64,000 bases of DNA, taken from Diphasiastrum complanatum (Eukaryota; Streptophyta; Lycopodiopsida; Lycopodiales; Lycopodiaceae). Within the stretch, counting starts at the first letter, position 1. Each line of letters starts with the position of its first letter. Below the pieces are notes generated by a model. It saw only the letters and a program-made list of their open reading frames with translations. It had not been told where the DNA came from and did not search any database. A program made the translations under genes and the position numbers. Location of the stretch: NCBI GenBank assembly GCA_029204225.1, contig CM055100.1, positions 60,076,975-60,140,974 of the forward strand, read 5' to 3'. Of this stretch, positions 48,661 through 57,472 are shown piece by piece.

Positions 48661-50858
48661 TCTGCAGTGACTCGCTGACAGGGATTTTTTTTTTTTTGCT
48701 TATATTCTCAGATTTTTTAAAAGATGGCATTTTATCAGAAGTTTATGGTTATTGAGCCCAAAAAGATATCACTTACGTCAAATCAAGTTATTCCTAGCTC
48801 TTTCCTTCAAAGGTCCATATAAGTCCAAAACCTTTGCTGTGTCAAATGAGGGACCTTCCTCATAACTATGATTAAGAGACTTTCCTAACGTCCACTAAGG
48901 GACCCCCAATAAGGGACAAAACCCTAAATTCAATGAGGGACATTCCCTGACATCCAGAGTTTCATCATCTACACATGTCCACAAGGGACCTTCATAGGCC
49001 TTTCATAGTCCATCAAATGTCTCTACAAAACTTAAACGTCGTTCAGTTTTAAATTAAACTTAAATTTTTTATAATGAGTCATAAAAATACTTTTTAAACA
49101 TCCTAGGACAAGGCCTTACATTGCCTTACTCTTGAATGGTCCTTAGAGGACAAGTTCTTATTTCTTTTATTTTTTAACGTCTTACTTTTGAAGTGTCCTA
49201 CTTGGACAAGCTTGGCCTAAGAGTCTTTATGCCTTTCAGAGTCCTCTGAATCCCTTCTACCGAGGGCAAACAGATTGTCATAGTGCATGTCAAAGATATT
49301 CAACTTCTGATAATAATGGCAATGCTTTTGTCTCTTTTCGTCTTCAAGAGTCTTATCGTATTTTAGAGCACTTAGAATCCCTTCTACAGAGGGTTAAAAT
49401 AGGGTTAGTAGGCTTAGTAGGGTTTAGTCAGGTTTGGCATGGTTCAGTGTGCATATCACTGCGTTTCAGTGACAAATGTCCGTTCAACAGCATTTGTGGA
49501 ATTTTTGTCACTCACCTAGCTGAGCCTACTGGAAAATTGTCTATCTGCAATCCTCTAATTTTTCTCTCTCTATTGATACCCATATTGGGTGGTTAAAAAA
49601 AAAGAAGCAATTCTCAGCAAGTCGCTGTTTTTTGTGACAGCGATTTGTGAATCGCAATCGCAATTCAAGAATCGCTTATGCAACTATATATTATATCATA
49701 ATTGCACCCCTTGTTCCGGAACGCGTTCCGGGTTTTTTTTTTTTTTTTGTAGCTTTTGGAACACTGTTAAGAAAAGTTGCAGAAAAATGCTTGGAACATT
49801 TGGAACACCCAGATGTTCCAAAGGTAGGGATTATGTACGTCCTGTATGTTTGGTTCTGTACTCCCACTTGTCTGGAATGAATTCAATCACAAATAAGCTT
49901 TGTCCCATACATACTCAATAACAGGAAAGTTTCGCTTATCAAAGGACTTGTTCAGGCTACTACTAGTCATCTTATCCGCATCTACTTTTATTTCTGGAGC
50001 ATTATATCTCTGAATGTCTTTTTTTTAGTTTTCACGAGTCTCTGTCTTCAGGATCAGTCAAGATGCTCTTTGTGTCGCTTTTTTCTGAAATTTTGTCAAG
50101 TTTTTGGGTTTATATATATTTTATCATTTTCATTTGTTGCAATTGCTACTGACTGATTTCCAAGCTTTGGAAGCAGTTGTGGCCCTGACTTTTGATTTTC
50201 CTTGTACTTGCCTATGACCCTAGTATGACAAAGTTGTGTAACTGTCATCGCAAACCATCTCATGAAATTAGGGATTGTAATTCTTGGTCCTGCTGTGTGT
50301 GACCTCTTAACATTCATCTGAGTCTGCTTATTTACATTGATGTCTAATATACACGTACCTTAATAGCTTATTGGAACTTTTGTCATACTGAATAAGAAGA
50401 CATATGGATCTTATTGCAGAGGAATGGCATACTTGCACAATGGTCCAAACGTTATCATTCATCGAGATTTAAAACCACGGTACATCACAATCAAGTCTAG
50501 ATTACAAGAGATTATAAAAATCAAGTCTAGAATCTATAGTGAATCTTAGTGTAGTTTACTGTCTTTTTTGGAGTTTTTCCTTATTTCATCTATATTATAA
50601 GCTAGATTGTAATCTTACTACCAAGCCTATGCAAGCAATGGAGTACGGCTGCATTGCACAGTTTCCTGTAACATAATGTTTTTTGGTTTGGCATTGTCCT
50701 GTATCATAGTTGATTAGTGCATTGTTTGATTTCTTTCTGCAGAAATGTTTTATTGGATGAGGCAAACCAGATGAAGGTTGGGGATTTTGGGCTAAGCAAG
50801 CTTATTACCAAACATCACCATCAGGATATATACAAACTGACTGGCGAGACTGGAAGCT
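31878..50858 (+). CDS. VIK: Ankyrin-repeat Raf-like protein kinase, VIK-like (gene span; 3' exons outside window)
   Basis: Eight exons join with consistent GT-AG phases into 334 residues: 31878-32210, 33652-33726, 34010-34132, 39684-39778, 42779-42899, 43118-43197, 50420-50479 and 50743-50858. Two ankyrin repeats (residues about 72-136) precede a kinase domain with GKGSFGE (176), VAVK (Lys196), HEVDLLVKLRHPNIVQFLGAV split across the text as the C-helix region, HRDLKP (290-295) and DFGLSKL (310). The sequence ends at TGETGS just before the expected activation-segment end and C-lobe. The order and wording match plant VIK, an ILK/Raf-like MAP3K known in Arabidopsis to act with the receptor VH1/BRL2 in vein patterning and sugar-transporter phosphorylation. 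Catalytic residues are present, so it should be active. Introns of 5.6, 3.0, 7.2 and more than 13 kb hold transposons. The last exons were not found up to 64000, so they lie beyond or are lost. Confidence 0.9.
32291..32945. repeat. Degenerate 74-bp tandem array in VIK intron 1
   Basis: A motif like GGCTGCTCACTGATTAG recurs at 32291, 32365, 32429, 32500, 32579, 32657, 32730, 32802 and 32880 (spacing 64-79 bp). It is accompanied by TTGCTCGTACGGACA-type and TGTTGCAATT-type blocks in fixed order. About nine copies are present, diverging toward the right. Confidence 0.75.
33652..33726 (+). CDS. VIK: VIK-like kinase exon 2 (second ankyrin repeat)
   Basis: Encodes 25 residues, PLGDAEQTGNSQMIRLLKDY plus GGELL, the second ankyrin repeat. 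It lies between acceptor CATGGCAG and donor GTATGT, phase 0 on both sides. Confidence 0.85.
34010..34132 (+). CDS. VIK: VIK-like kinase exon 3 (linker to glycine loop)
   Basis: Encodes 41 residues ending YWEIDPSEIDLNTSILIGK, the segment just before the kinase glycine loop. The donor is GTCCTT. The acceptor AAG|GGA has a weak pyrimidine tract, so the first residues are uncertain; the phase is right. Confidence 0.75.
34300..35180 (+). pseudogene. Ty1/copia integrase-RT remnant in VIK intron 3
   Basis: Broken plus-strand frames read AYEAWSGKKPYVGHLEVF and DGKAMKCILF (end of integrase), then ITYQEVEKYKEWQ, TWKLVDLSLGENAIG and VDIDYEKTCALVAILTTISI (start of RT). These are typical copia pol segments in the correct order with many stops. 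The ends are not defined. Confidence 0.65.
35180..35942 (-). mobile_element. LINE fragment A (5'-truncated)
   Basis: The minus strand encodes the end of a non-LTR RT (LDDLHAFYTRWDLEI, AKTKVMVFNTSMAFMQ) and the following region (MVGLTSSYWANTSYLQITM, LITYIQQVKMFLVSEHIY). It is related to LINE B at 36,200-37,450 but diverged. A telomere-like CCCTAAA patch (35335-35356) interrupts it. Confidence 0.7.
35335..35356. repeat. Short telomere-like repeat in LINE fragment A
   Basis: Reads AACCCTAAACCCTAAACCC. The corresponding place in LINE B has no such repeat. Confidence 0.75.
35943..38812 (-). mobile_element. Non-LTR retrotransposon (LINE) B in VIK intron 3
   Basis: Order on the minus strand: end of an AP-type endonuclease with an SDHSFL motif near 38790; a linker; RT from 37978 (NYRTIMIGHVLAKLYGTIL, then MDFKKAFDSVPRSLLI, GVKQGCSLSPVLFGLYID and catalytic YADD near 37445-37457); and a C-terminal zinc site CLLCPLHEIESKEHFIFRC near 36655-36597. 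The 3' end at 35943-35974 is a (TTTC)n tail preceded by AATAAAG, as expected for target-primed insertion. Frame breaks near 37760 and 37200 and loss of most of the endonuclease make it inactive. It is oriented opposite to VIK. Confidence 0.85.
38813..39265 (-). mobile_element. LINE fragment C
   Basis: Contains the RT region around the catalytic motif (plus strand CATCATCTGCATAAG near 39250) down to the segment corresponding to 36,950-37,450 of LINE B. It overlaps fragment A in content, so A and C are separate copies rather than two halves of one. Confidence 0.65.
39262..39498 (-). repeat. Dispersed repeat, copy 2 (partner at 13522-13781)
   Basis: Same orientation and block order as 13522-13781. 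The minus strand is open over 39337-39564 and reads LSQLLQQQLAFIPIPLYYGY then SGDIDLANWL. Unclassified; a retroelement gag-like piece is possible. Confidence 0.6.
39684..39778 (+). CDS. VIK: VIK-like kinase exon 4 (glycine loop and catalytic lysine)
   Basis: Encodes GSFGEIRKVTWRGTPVAVK, then TILPSLVKDRLV. The acceptor is TTCTTTAG and the donor GTGAGT at 39779, leaving phase 2 (GT plus T of the next exon makes Val). Confidence 0.9.
39779..42778 (+). other. VIK intron 4
   Basis: A 3.0-kb AT-rich intron. Apart from the SINE-like element at 41760-41955, nothing was recognised. An open stretch at 42418-42560 (with CTICNNCYLDFLLL) has no known match and is probably chance. Confidence 0.5.
41760..41955 (-). 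mobile_element. tRNA-derived SINE-like element
   Basis: The minus strand carries a Pol III A-box-like TGGCTCAGTCGGTAGC (near 41930) and, about 45 bp downstream, a B-box-like AGTTCGAGCCTC, within GGGGTTGGCTCAGTCGG ... CCTCCCC. The acceptor and T stems pair poorly, so this is not a working tRNA. A SINE head or decayed tRNA pseudogene fits; the ends are approximate. Confidence 0.5.
42779..42899 (+). CDS. VIK: VIK-like kinase exon 5 (C-helix to hinge)
   Basis: Encodes QDFIHEVDLLVKLRHPNIVQ followed by FLGAVTKRPPLMLVTEFLSG. It contains the C-helix Glu (HEVD) and the hinge. The acceptor is CTGTCCAG; the donor GTTGGT at 42900 leaves phase 0. Confidence 0.9.
43118..43197 (+). CDS. VIK: VIK-like kinase exon 6
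   Basis: Encodes GDLNQFLQSKGALQLSQAIS then SALDIAR, the D and E helices of the kinase C-lobe. The acceptor is TACTGCAG, only 218 bp after the previous exon; the donor is GTCTGT at 43198. Confidence 0.9.
43425..43705. mobile_element. MITE-like hAT end pair, GC-rich
   Basis: About 280 bp with inverted GC-rich arms rich in GGACGCG/CGCGTCC separated by an A/T core. The right end reads CCGGCCCGGACCCTCATG. Inverted and joined to TCTG beyond hAT copy 2, this matches the left tip of hAT copy 3 (CAGACATGAGGGTCC at 51040). A related non-autonomous element is likely; its left boundary is uncertain. Confidence 0.55.
43976..44028. repeat. (CT)n microsatellite in hAT copy 2
   Basis: A pure CT run between the transposase end and the left tip, the same relative place as in copy 1. 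Confidence 0.95.
44215..47666 (-). CDS. hAT transposase with BED finger, DUF659 core and AT-hook tail (copy 2)
   Basis: Multi-block gene read from 47666 down, apparently with introns. A BED-type zinc finger lies near 47590-47480 (RRWRCLHCGGIFTGS, RVRAHLL). A spacer at 46980-46690 follows (CGIPFAVANTWIF). The DUF659/core at 46608-46250 contains SNGWTDTHRRSVVNILVS, VVTDNSSNCRSMGDM and TPCAAHCIDLLIQDM. Further core at 46155-45700 has FVTRKRRVLALFRTFSRLDL and LRLVDQEGCTLGLIYEFMDR. The dimerisation domain at 45270-45100 has CSASACERSWSVWASHHTKK. The acidic and Gly-rich tail at 44940-44215 has an AT-hook-like HRGRPRRS near 44600. Blocks are long and mostly open, so activity cannot be excluded; a C16 run near 44562 and small frame breaks in the tail argue against it. 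Confidence 0.8.
48284..48337. other. Inverted repeat (hairpin) in the hAT copy 2 leader
   Basis: Left arm AAATTTTTATGTGGGCTGCG and right arm CGCGGCCCACATAAAAAAAT are near-perfect complements around a loop of about 10 bp. Confidence 0.8.
48436..49559 (+). other. VIK intron 6 sequence between hAT copies
   Basis: Contains an (AT)n run (48621-48658) and degenerate short repeats with AGGGACCTTC- and AATCCCTTCTAC-type blocks (the latter at about 49250 and 49376). No coding potential was recognised. Confidence 0.5.
48621..48658. repeat. (AT)n microsatellite
   Basis: A run of AT dinucleotides directly visible in intron 6. Confidence 0.95.
49560..49830. mobile_element. Solo hAT end fragments
   Basis: GATACCCATATTGGG at 49576 is the inverse of the CAATATGGGTATCA block found inside the left ends of hAT copies 1 (19683) and 2 (43799). 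It is followed by GCGATTTGTGAATCGC palindromes and ends GCTTATGCAACTA, resembling a hAT tip. A second piece from 49712 has GTTCCGGAACGCGTTCCGG as in copy 2. No transposase is present. Confidence 0.5.
50420..50479 (+). CDS. VIK: VIK-like kinase exon 7 (catalytic loop)
   Basis: Encodes GMAYLHNGPNVIIHRDLKP with split Arg codons at both ends. HRD and the catalytic-loop Lys are intact. The acceptor is TTATTGCAG; the donor is GTACAT at 50480. Confidence 0.9.
50743..50858 (+). CDS. VIK: VIK-like kinase exon 8 (DFG and activation segment)
   Basis: Encodes NVLLDEANQMKVGDFGLSKL, then ITKHHHQDIYKLTGETGS and the first base of the next codon. The acceptor is TTTCTGCAG; the donor is GTATGT at 50859. The partner exon expected to begin with the rest of Tyr and an RYMAPE-type motif is not found by 64000. 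Confidence 0.9.
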
Positions 50859-51257
50859 GTATGTATCAATGCATCTTTAGCAGACGGAACTTCAATCTTT
50901 GCTGGTCTTGTTAAGTCCTTATTTACATCAGCAAGTTTACTCTTTACCAACTTCCATTATCAGTTGTACGTTGGGACTTGGTAGCAACAAGTTGACAATT
51001 CTGAGTATGCTTTGGATAACATAATTTCTACCTTGAAACCAGACATGAGGGTCCAGGCCGGCACGGCCTTTTCGCATCCGCGCCCGGCGCCTGGGGGCAG
51101 GGTCAGGCGTGCCCATTTTTTTTTAATTTTTTTTTTGGACGTGCCCAGGACGCGTCCAGCGTCCGGGCGCAGGCGCGTCTGGGTCCTAGGCGCGCGCCCA
51201 GGACCCGGATGCAATTTAAAAAAAAAAAACAGAAAACAGGCGCTACCAGACCCGCGC

Positions 51258-51392
51258 GAGAGAGAGAGAGATGGAGATGGTGAGTGAGAGAGAGGGGGAG
51301 AGAGAGGGTGTGTGTGTGTGTGTTTGATTTGTGTGTGTGTGTGTGTGTGTTTGTAAAAGGTGGTGATGTGTGTGATGGTTTGTGAGTCTTGT

Positions 51393-51471
<79 letters not shown>

Positions 51472-51600
51472 TGTGTGTGTGTGTGTGAGTTTAGGGTTTA
51501 GGTGTGTGTGCTTGGGTTTAGGGTTTAGGAGGAGAGAGAGATACTGGATTTAGGGTTTAGGGTGTGTGTGTGTGTGTTTGAGAGAGAGAGAGAGGATGGC
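51258..51600. repeat. GA/GT microsatellite block with telomere-like TTTAGGG motifs
   Basis: Alternating (GA)n (e.g. 51425-51469), (GT)n and GGGTTTAGGGTTTAG motifs at 51488-51565. It lies directly before the BED-finger exon of hAT copy 3. Confidence 0.9.
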
Positions 51601-51785
51601 CGCTTCTCCCATTTGGGACGAGGTGGAGATGTTGCCCGACAGAAAGTGGCGTTGCCCTTTTTGTCGGAAAGAGTTGGGAGGGAACGCGTCTCGGGTACGA
51701 GCACATTTGGGAGGATTGCGTACCCGGCCCACAGGGGGACGCTACGGGATCGGCGTTTGTACATCCATCCCCGCTGCGGAGAGGG
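51595..51785 (+). pseudogene. hAT copy 3 transposase, BED-finger exon
   Basis: Starts MAASPIWDEVEMLPDRKWRC and has PFCRKELGGNASRVRAHLGG, a BED-type finger like that of copy 2 (C-X2-C, RVRAHL). The reading is cut after IPAAER by the copia LTR at 51786, so the rest of the N-terminus and the DUF659 start are gone. Confidence 0.75.
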
Positions 51786-52232
51786 TGTTAGAAATAAATG
51801 ACTATGCTAAAGTTAATCCATAGGTTACTTTGACCCAAAAGGTCGAGATTTGTGTAACCATGGGTATTTAGCTATTTAGGCCATCTTAAGTTTGTCTTAA
51901 GTTCAGTTGGATCCAATTTTGGTCATGTACTGACTCGTGGGTCCTTAGGGGTCTAATTTTGTTTAGGGGCCTTATCTTGACTTTTGGGGGTGCCCTACAT
52001 TTAGTAAGTGGTTAATCTTAGGGTTTGGTGGCATTTGGCCACATCCAGGTAGAGTACTTAGATGCTCATTGTGTATTCCGTTTTTACAGTTTGGCTAAGC
52101 ATTGCTCTCCATTGCTCTTGTTGTTGTTTTCTCTCTCTCTCTTAGAGTTGGGCGCCCAGCCTCTTCTCTCTTGTTTTCTGTGGAGATTGATTGATAACTA
52201 GATCTTGGTGACTTGACTGTTGCTTTCCTACA
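51786..52232 (+). repeat. 5' LTR of the truncated copia element
   Basis: Starts TGTTAGAAATAAATG and ends TTTCCTACA directly before the primer binding site. It is 447 bp long; no matching 3' LTR is present in the window. Confidence 0.75.
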
Positions 52233-52244
52233 TGGTATCAGAGC
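52233..52244 (+). other. Primer binding site of the copia element
   Basis: TGGTATCAGAGC directly abuts the LTR end CTACA, complementary to initiator tRNA-Met. Confidence 0.9.
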
Positions 52245-52342
52245 TACCGGATCTGCAGCAAGCTTGTTTGTTGGCGCCCTACCAGAAGAGGAACTTCTCT
52301 GCTTTTTGTTGTGAAATTTCAGCATCTTGCTGATCTTTTCAA

Positions 52343-54984
52343 GTGGAGTTTGGATCAGCTTTTTTGTCTCTTTTCAGGTTGAAGGAGGGCGGCCATCAAA
52401 GATCTTGGAGGAGCAAGTTTTGGCACCCAAAAATCAGAATCTCAAATCTGATTTTTATGCAACCAGTTTTCAGCAAGTTTTGTTTGGAGGAGAGCGCCCA
52501 AAAATCTGCTACTAATCTTTGGTTGTGGTGTCTCCTTATCTTGCTGTTTTTGTTTTCAGGTTTGCATTTGTGTAGGAGGGCACCCAAAATTCAGCAAACC
52601 CTATTCAGGGTTAGGTCAACTTGTGGCTGGAAATTTGTAGATTCTCAGCAAGTAGATGGTGAAGAAAAGTACATTAAGAATGTGCTTTATGTTCCGGGAA
52701 TCAAGAAGAATCTTCTTTCGGTTTCAACTATGTTGAAGCGAGGACTGGTTGTTGAGTTCAAAGAAGATAAGTGTCTTGTCAAGGATCCTAAAAGATCACT
52801 CTTGATTAGGGTTTTGGGAACAATGCATGCTGGCTTATTCATTATGGATACCTATGAGCGACGAATTTCCTCTACATGTCTTGTTGCTTCTACATCACAA
52901 TCATTGGAGTTGGTTGAATTGTGGCACACAAGGTTTGGGCATCTCAACTTTGCAAGTTTGAAGAAGCTGAAGACATTTAATATGGTAGAAGACATTCCTA
53001 CTATTGAGCAGCCAGAAGGGCATGTATGCGAGGGGTGCATACTTGGAAAGTTTCAAAGGAAACCTTTTCCAATTGATGGAACTATAAGGGTTTTTGATAA
53101 ATTTGATTTGGTTCATAGTGATGTTTGTGGTCCAATGAGGACTGAATCCATTGGAAAGTGCATCTATTTTGTGACTTTTATTGATGACTTTTTCCGTTTT
53201 ACATGGATCTATCCTATGAAGGCTAAATCGGAAGTTTTTCAACGTTTCAAAAATTTACTAGCAATGGTGAAAAATCAGTTTGGGCATTTTTTGAAGACCC
53301 TACGCACCGATCGAGAAGGGGAATACATTAAGAAAGAATACGTTGGGTGCATTTCTTCGAGAAAAGGGAATTCTACATCAAATGACAACTCCCTATACGC
53401 CTCAACAAAATGGTGTTGCCGAGCGAAAGAATTGCACACTTATGGAGATGGCCCGTTGCATGCTCAAAGCAAAGGGGCTACCTCACAAGTTTTGGGCTGA
53501 AGCGGTTATAACGGCAGCATAAGCAATCGTTGTCCTACTAAAGCATTGAAAGTATTAACTCCTTATAAAGTTTGGTATGGAAAGAAGCCTACAATCTCTC
53601 ACTTTCGCATTTTTGGTTGTACGGCTTATGCTTTTGTTCCAAATAAACTTTGTACAAAGCTTGAGGATAAAGGAGTTAAATGCATTTTTGTTGGCTATAG
53701 TAGTGAAAGCAAAGGCTATAGGCTGTTCAATTTGAGCACTAACAAGATTATGGTTAGTTGTGATGTGCATTCTGATGAAAAGAATTCAGTGGATGTGGCC
53801 CCAACTTATATCTTGAAGGGGGACAGCCCACATAGTGTGAATGCTGAAGTTTTTCCAGATTTGGTACCATTTTCTATTGCTGGAGATAAGGGGCAGCAAT
53901 CAACCGGTTTCGACTTGCCGAACACCCTCATCAGGTTTAGAGCCTAATGTTCATCAAGAACCGCCCATTGTTGCTCATAATCAGCCTGCAGGAACTGTTG
54001 GACAGCCCAAAACAATCCCACGGTGGCTGTTGTCGACTTTGCGGGACAACAAAGTAAGTTCATTTTATGATGGAAAGACACGTGCCTCTACAAAATCAGT
54101 GGACTATGCTGATTTTTCAGATTTTGCTCTTACATCTCATGGAGATGTTGCAGAAGAACATGTTTTCTATGAGCAGGCCAAGGGAGTAAAATGTTGGGAG
54201 GATGCGATGCAAGATGAGTATGACTCACTTATGAAGAACCAGATTTGGGTTGTTGTTGATCTTCCTCATGGGAAGAAGGCAATTGGTTCTAAATGGGTAT
54301 ACAAAATCAAGTATAAGGCAGATGGTACCATTGAAAGGTACAAGGCAAGGCTCGTTGCCAAAGGCTATGCTCAGCAAAAGGGGATTGATTATGAGGAGAC
54401 TTTTTCTCCTACTGCTCGGATGACTACCGTGAGGGTAGTAACCTCTTTGGCTGCCCACTTTGGTTGGCGTTTGCGGCAACTTGACATAAAGACAACATTC
54501 CTCAATGGTGATCTCAATGAGGAAGTGTACCTTCAACAACCTGCTGGTTTTTCGGTTGAAGGCCAAGAAGATAAAGTTTGTCTTCTCAAGAAGGCACTTT
54601 ATGGACTGAAGCAAGCTCCGAGGATGTGGTATCAAAAGATACATGCCTACTTTTGTGATCGAGGGTTTACTAATAGTCCTAGCGAATCTACTCTTTATGT
54701 CAAGCATACTTCAGATTATATCATCATTATTTTGCTTTATGTTGATGATATTATTATTACGGGAAGTAATGAGCAGCAGATTGATGCCGTAATACTTGAT
54801 CTTGGTATGGTTTTTGAAACCTCAAATTTAGGCCTATTGCACTTTTATCTTCGTCTTGAATTTGTACAAGAAGGGGCTGGAATTTTCATCTCTCAAAAAT
54901 GCTACATTGGGCAGATTTTGAAGCGGTTCAAGATGGAAGATTGCAAGCCGGTTGCTACACCTATGGAAACAGGTTTGAAAGTAA
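52343..54984 (+). pseudogene. Ty1/copia pol: integrase and reverse transcriptase
   Basis: The first open frame (52343-53500, 385 residues) starts with leader-derived residues. From about residue 112 it gives the pre-integrase part (YIKNVLYVPGIKKNLLSVS, LWHTRFGHLNFASLKKL, CEGCILGKFQRKPFP, an HHCC zinc site) and the integrase core (HSDVCGPM, FIDDFFRFTWIY, TDREGEY with the catalytic Asp). Frame breaks near 53370 and 53520 lead to a second stretch (53546-53947, WYGKKPTISHFRIFGCTAYA). The RT frame is within 53841-54984: KAIGSKWVYKIKYKADGTIE, ARLVAKGYAQQKGIDYEETF and catalytic LLYVDDIII. RNase H is absent. At least two frame breaks, plus no gag, mean it is inactive. Confidence 0.85.
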
Positions 54985-57100
54985 GTAGTCGTCTGCCTTG
55001 GGTCAGTGAGCTTCTTAGGAGGGCACTTGCGGTTGCGGACTTCATCACAGTCAAGCGCCGCACCACTGCCCTTTTCCGCACATTCAGCAGATAAGAGACT
55101 ACTTATTTTTAAACTCATTTATAGTTCCGTTGCACGGGCCAATAATTTTAGGGTTTACGGTTTAGGGTTGCGAAGGCGTTCTGGTGTGTGTTTCTTATTT
55201 CGTTTTGCAATGCAGGTTGGATTTGAAGAAGCCGACTCCCACGCGCTTTGGCTACCAGTTCATCATGCTGGAGCGGCTCCACCGGCTAAAGGGGGAGTTG
55301 CATCGCATGGCCACTTCGGCAGAGTTCATGGCCATGGACCTGTCCCAGACCCCAGAGGGCTTGGCATTCCACGAGATCCTATTCATGGAGCCCTTCTGGG
55401 TTGATATGCAGCAGCTCATGGATGTCATGCGCCCCATGTATTCTGTTCTGAGGCTCGTTGATCGTGAGGGGTGCACGATGGGCCTCTTATACAAGTTCAT
55501 GGACCGCATTGGCGAGTCGCTGCAGTGTTCTGATCTGGACGCGGCCAGGTATACGTCCTTCCGTCTCACGAACTCTCTCTCCATTCGCACTCTATTTCGT
55601 GTTGTTGCCGCAAGCATGCATTTATGTAATGCTTGCCTCCACATGGTATGTTCCACAGGTTGGCGCCTATTAAGCGCTTGTGGGCACGACGATGGCAGAA
55701 GTTCCACCGGCCGATTCACTTTGTAGCCCACATACTCTATCCGTTGTGGCAGACCAACCGATAGTACAGAGATGGGGAGCTGCGTGCGGATTGTCGGTTC
55801 TCATACATCCGCCTCCTGGATAGCGAGGTTGCTTACCGCAGCTAGCTCGAGGGTCAGAGGCTGAAGTTCAGGTACCCCCTTGCCCTACCCCCGCCCACCT
55901 TTGCATGGTTCACGACTTCTCTCTCCTTGCTCGATTCAACTCATGCACACCGTTGCTCAATTTCAGGCACGCCCTAGGGCTGTTCGGCGAGGACCTAGCT
56001 CGCGTTCGAGATAACAAGCTACAGCCGGTATCATGGTGGGAGAGCTACGGCGCTGGGTAGACACAGCTGTAGAGGCTCACGTTCCGAGTCTTGTCACAGG
56101 TATGTTTTCTGATGCGCCAGTTCCATTCATCCAAACAATTTCCGCATTGTCCCCATGAGGCGGAAACTCACTTAATTGGTTGCCAATTGATGCAGGATTG
56201 TTCTGCTTGCGTGTGTGAGCGGAACTGGTTAGCGTTCAGCCTTGTTCACACAAACAGGCAGAACCGCCTCACGCAGGAGCGGTACAATGACTTGGTGTAC
56301 TGCAACACCGACACCAGGGCGGTTCAGCGCATCGCAGACAACATGAGGGCAAGAGGTGCACACACCCTACTACTGCAGGTAAGTTTCTATGCCCTGACGT
56401 TTTGCTTTCGTGCCATGGCATGCAATCAGTTTAATGTCATCATGTTGCTTCGGCTATTCTCATGAATGATTGACTTGTGTAGGTCAATCCGGATGACTGC
56501 ATGGTTCCTGCGGCTGATCCAGAGCCAGAGTTAGAGGGTGATGCAGACGAGGCTGCTCGTCGTGCATGGCGGGGTGATCCTGAGGATGACCCTGATGCCG
56601 AGGAGAGTACCCCCTCCCTGCCGACGTGCCACTGCCCTCCTCCTCTGATGACCACTTATGCATATGATTCAGATGAGACAGTCGACATCGCAGGGGATGG
56701 TTACCGTGCCCCACCCACTACTGCCACCTACAGAGGACCTTGATGATGATGGCTGGGCAGAGGTTGCGAGGGAGGCAAAGGCTGCAACTCAGAGGCACAC
56801 AGGCAACACAGCTCAGGGCATCACAGGCAGGCAGTTCCCAGAGTGCCACCCCCAGCCAGGAGTGTACCACAGAGGGTTCCTTCCGGCAGACCGCCGAAGA
56901 GGCCACGCACCGATGACTTTTCCAGGAGTCTATTGGCGGGCGTTGGCCCATACTTGGAGGAGTCTCAGATGCCTCCAGGCATAGACTCCGAGCTAGAGTT
57001 TGTTTTTGACACCACTGCAGATGCATATGACACGCAGAGGGATGATTTGTTTGGACACGTAGATATTGATACACACACAACATCATGTACATTGGCAGTA
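54985..57100 (+). pseudogene. hAT copy 3 transposase, core to C-terminus
   Basis: Starts in frame behind copia RT with VADFITVKRRTTALFRTFSR (55032-55091). A 120-bp interruption absent from copies 1 and 2 follows, then LDLKKPTPTRFGYQFIMLER (55213), LRLVDREGCTMGLLYKFMDR (55450), FHRPIHFVAHILYPLW (55700), and the dimerisation segment CSACVCERNWLAFSLVHTNR (56195-56260). The tail at 56490-57100 is acidic and contains RVPSGRPPKRPRTD, a possible AT-hook or nuclear-localisation motif. Stops near 55763, 55844 and 56060 show decay; intron-like gaps separate the blocks as in copy 2. Confidence 0.8.
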
Positions 57101-57156
57101 GATGATATGTATATATTTTTTACAGTTTATTGGTATCATGGCTACCGTATCATAGT

Positions 57157-57326
57157 TTAGTTCAAATGGTTTGCTTTGTGCAATTTGAATGGTTAGCTAG
57201 AGGTGGTTTGCTTTGTGCAAGATGGATGGTTTGTTAGAAATGGTTTGCGCTGTGATCTGTGCAATTTGAATGGTTAGTTAGAAATGGTTTGCTCTGTGCA
57301 AGATGAGAGAGAGAGAGAGAGCGAGA
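57157..57326. repeat. Short tandem repeats and (GA)n downstream of hAT copy 3
   Basis: Four imperfect copies of GGTTTGCTTTGTGCAATTTG-like and AATGGTTAGTTAGAA-like blocks (57166-57303), then (GA)n. Confidence 0.7.
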
Positions 57327-57472
57327 GTGGACGTAGTATGGAAGTTATATATGTTGCACTTTGTGTTTCACACTAGCACATCTTCATGTCTCTCGTCTCA
57401 TTTGCTTCACTTCTAACCATTTCACACCTTGTGTGTGAAATTTAGTTTGCAGTTGCATGAAATCAACCCCAC

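Larger units (their letters stand above)
51786..54984 (+). mobile_element. Ty1/copia element, gag-less and 3'-truncated, inside hAT copy 3
   Basis: It has the 5' LTR, primer site and leader, then jumps straight to the end of protease, so gag and most of protease are deleted. Integrase and RT follow. It ends without RNase H or 3' LTR exactly where hAT sequence resumes, near 54985. With no right end, no target duplication can be checked. A deletion after insertion explains both the missing copia 3' half and the missing hAT core. Confidence 0.8.
51040..57160 (+). mobile_element. hAT transposon, copy 3, interrupted by copia (right end unresolved)
   Basis: The left tip CAGACATGAGGGTCCAGGCC at 51040 matches the inverted right tip of the MITE-like piece at 43690. 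A GC-rich subterminal region follows (51060-51230), then GA/GT microsatellites, a BED-finger exon, the copia insertion, and the rest of the transposase to about 57100. No matching right tip or 8-bp duplication was found, so the right end is a guess. It is in the same orientation as VIK. Confidence 0.65.
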
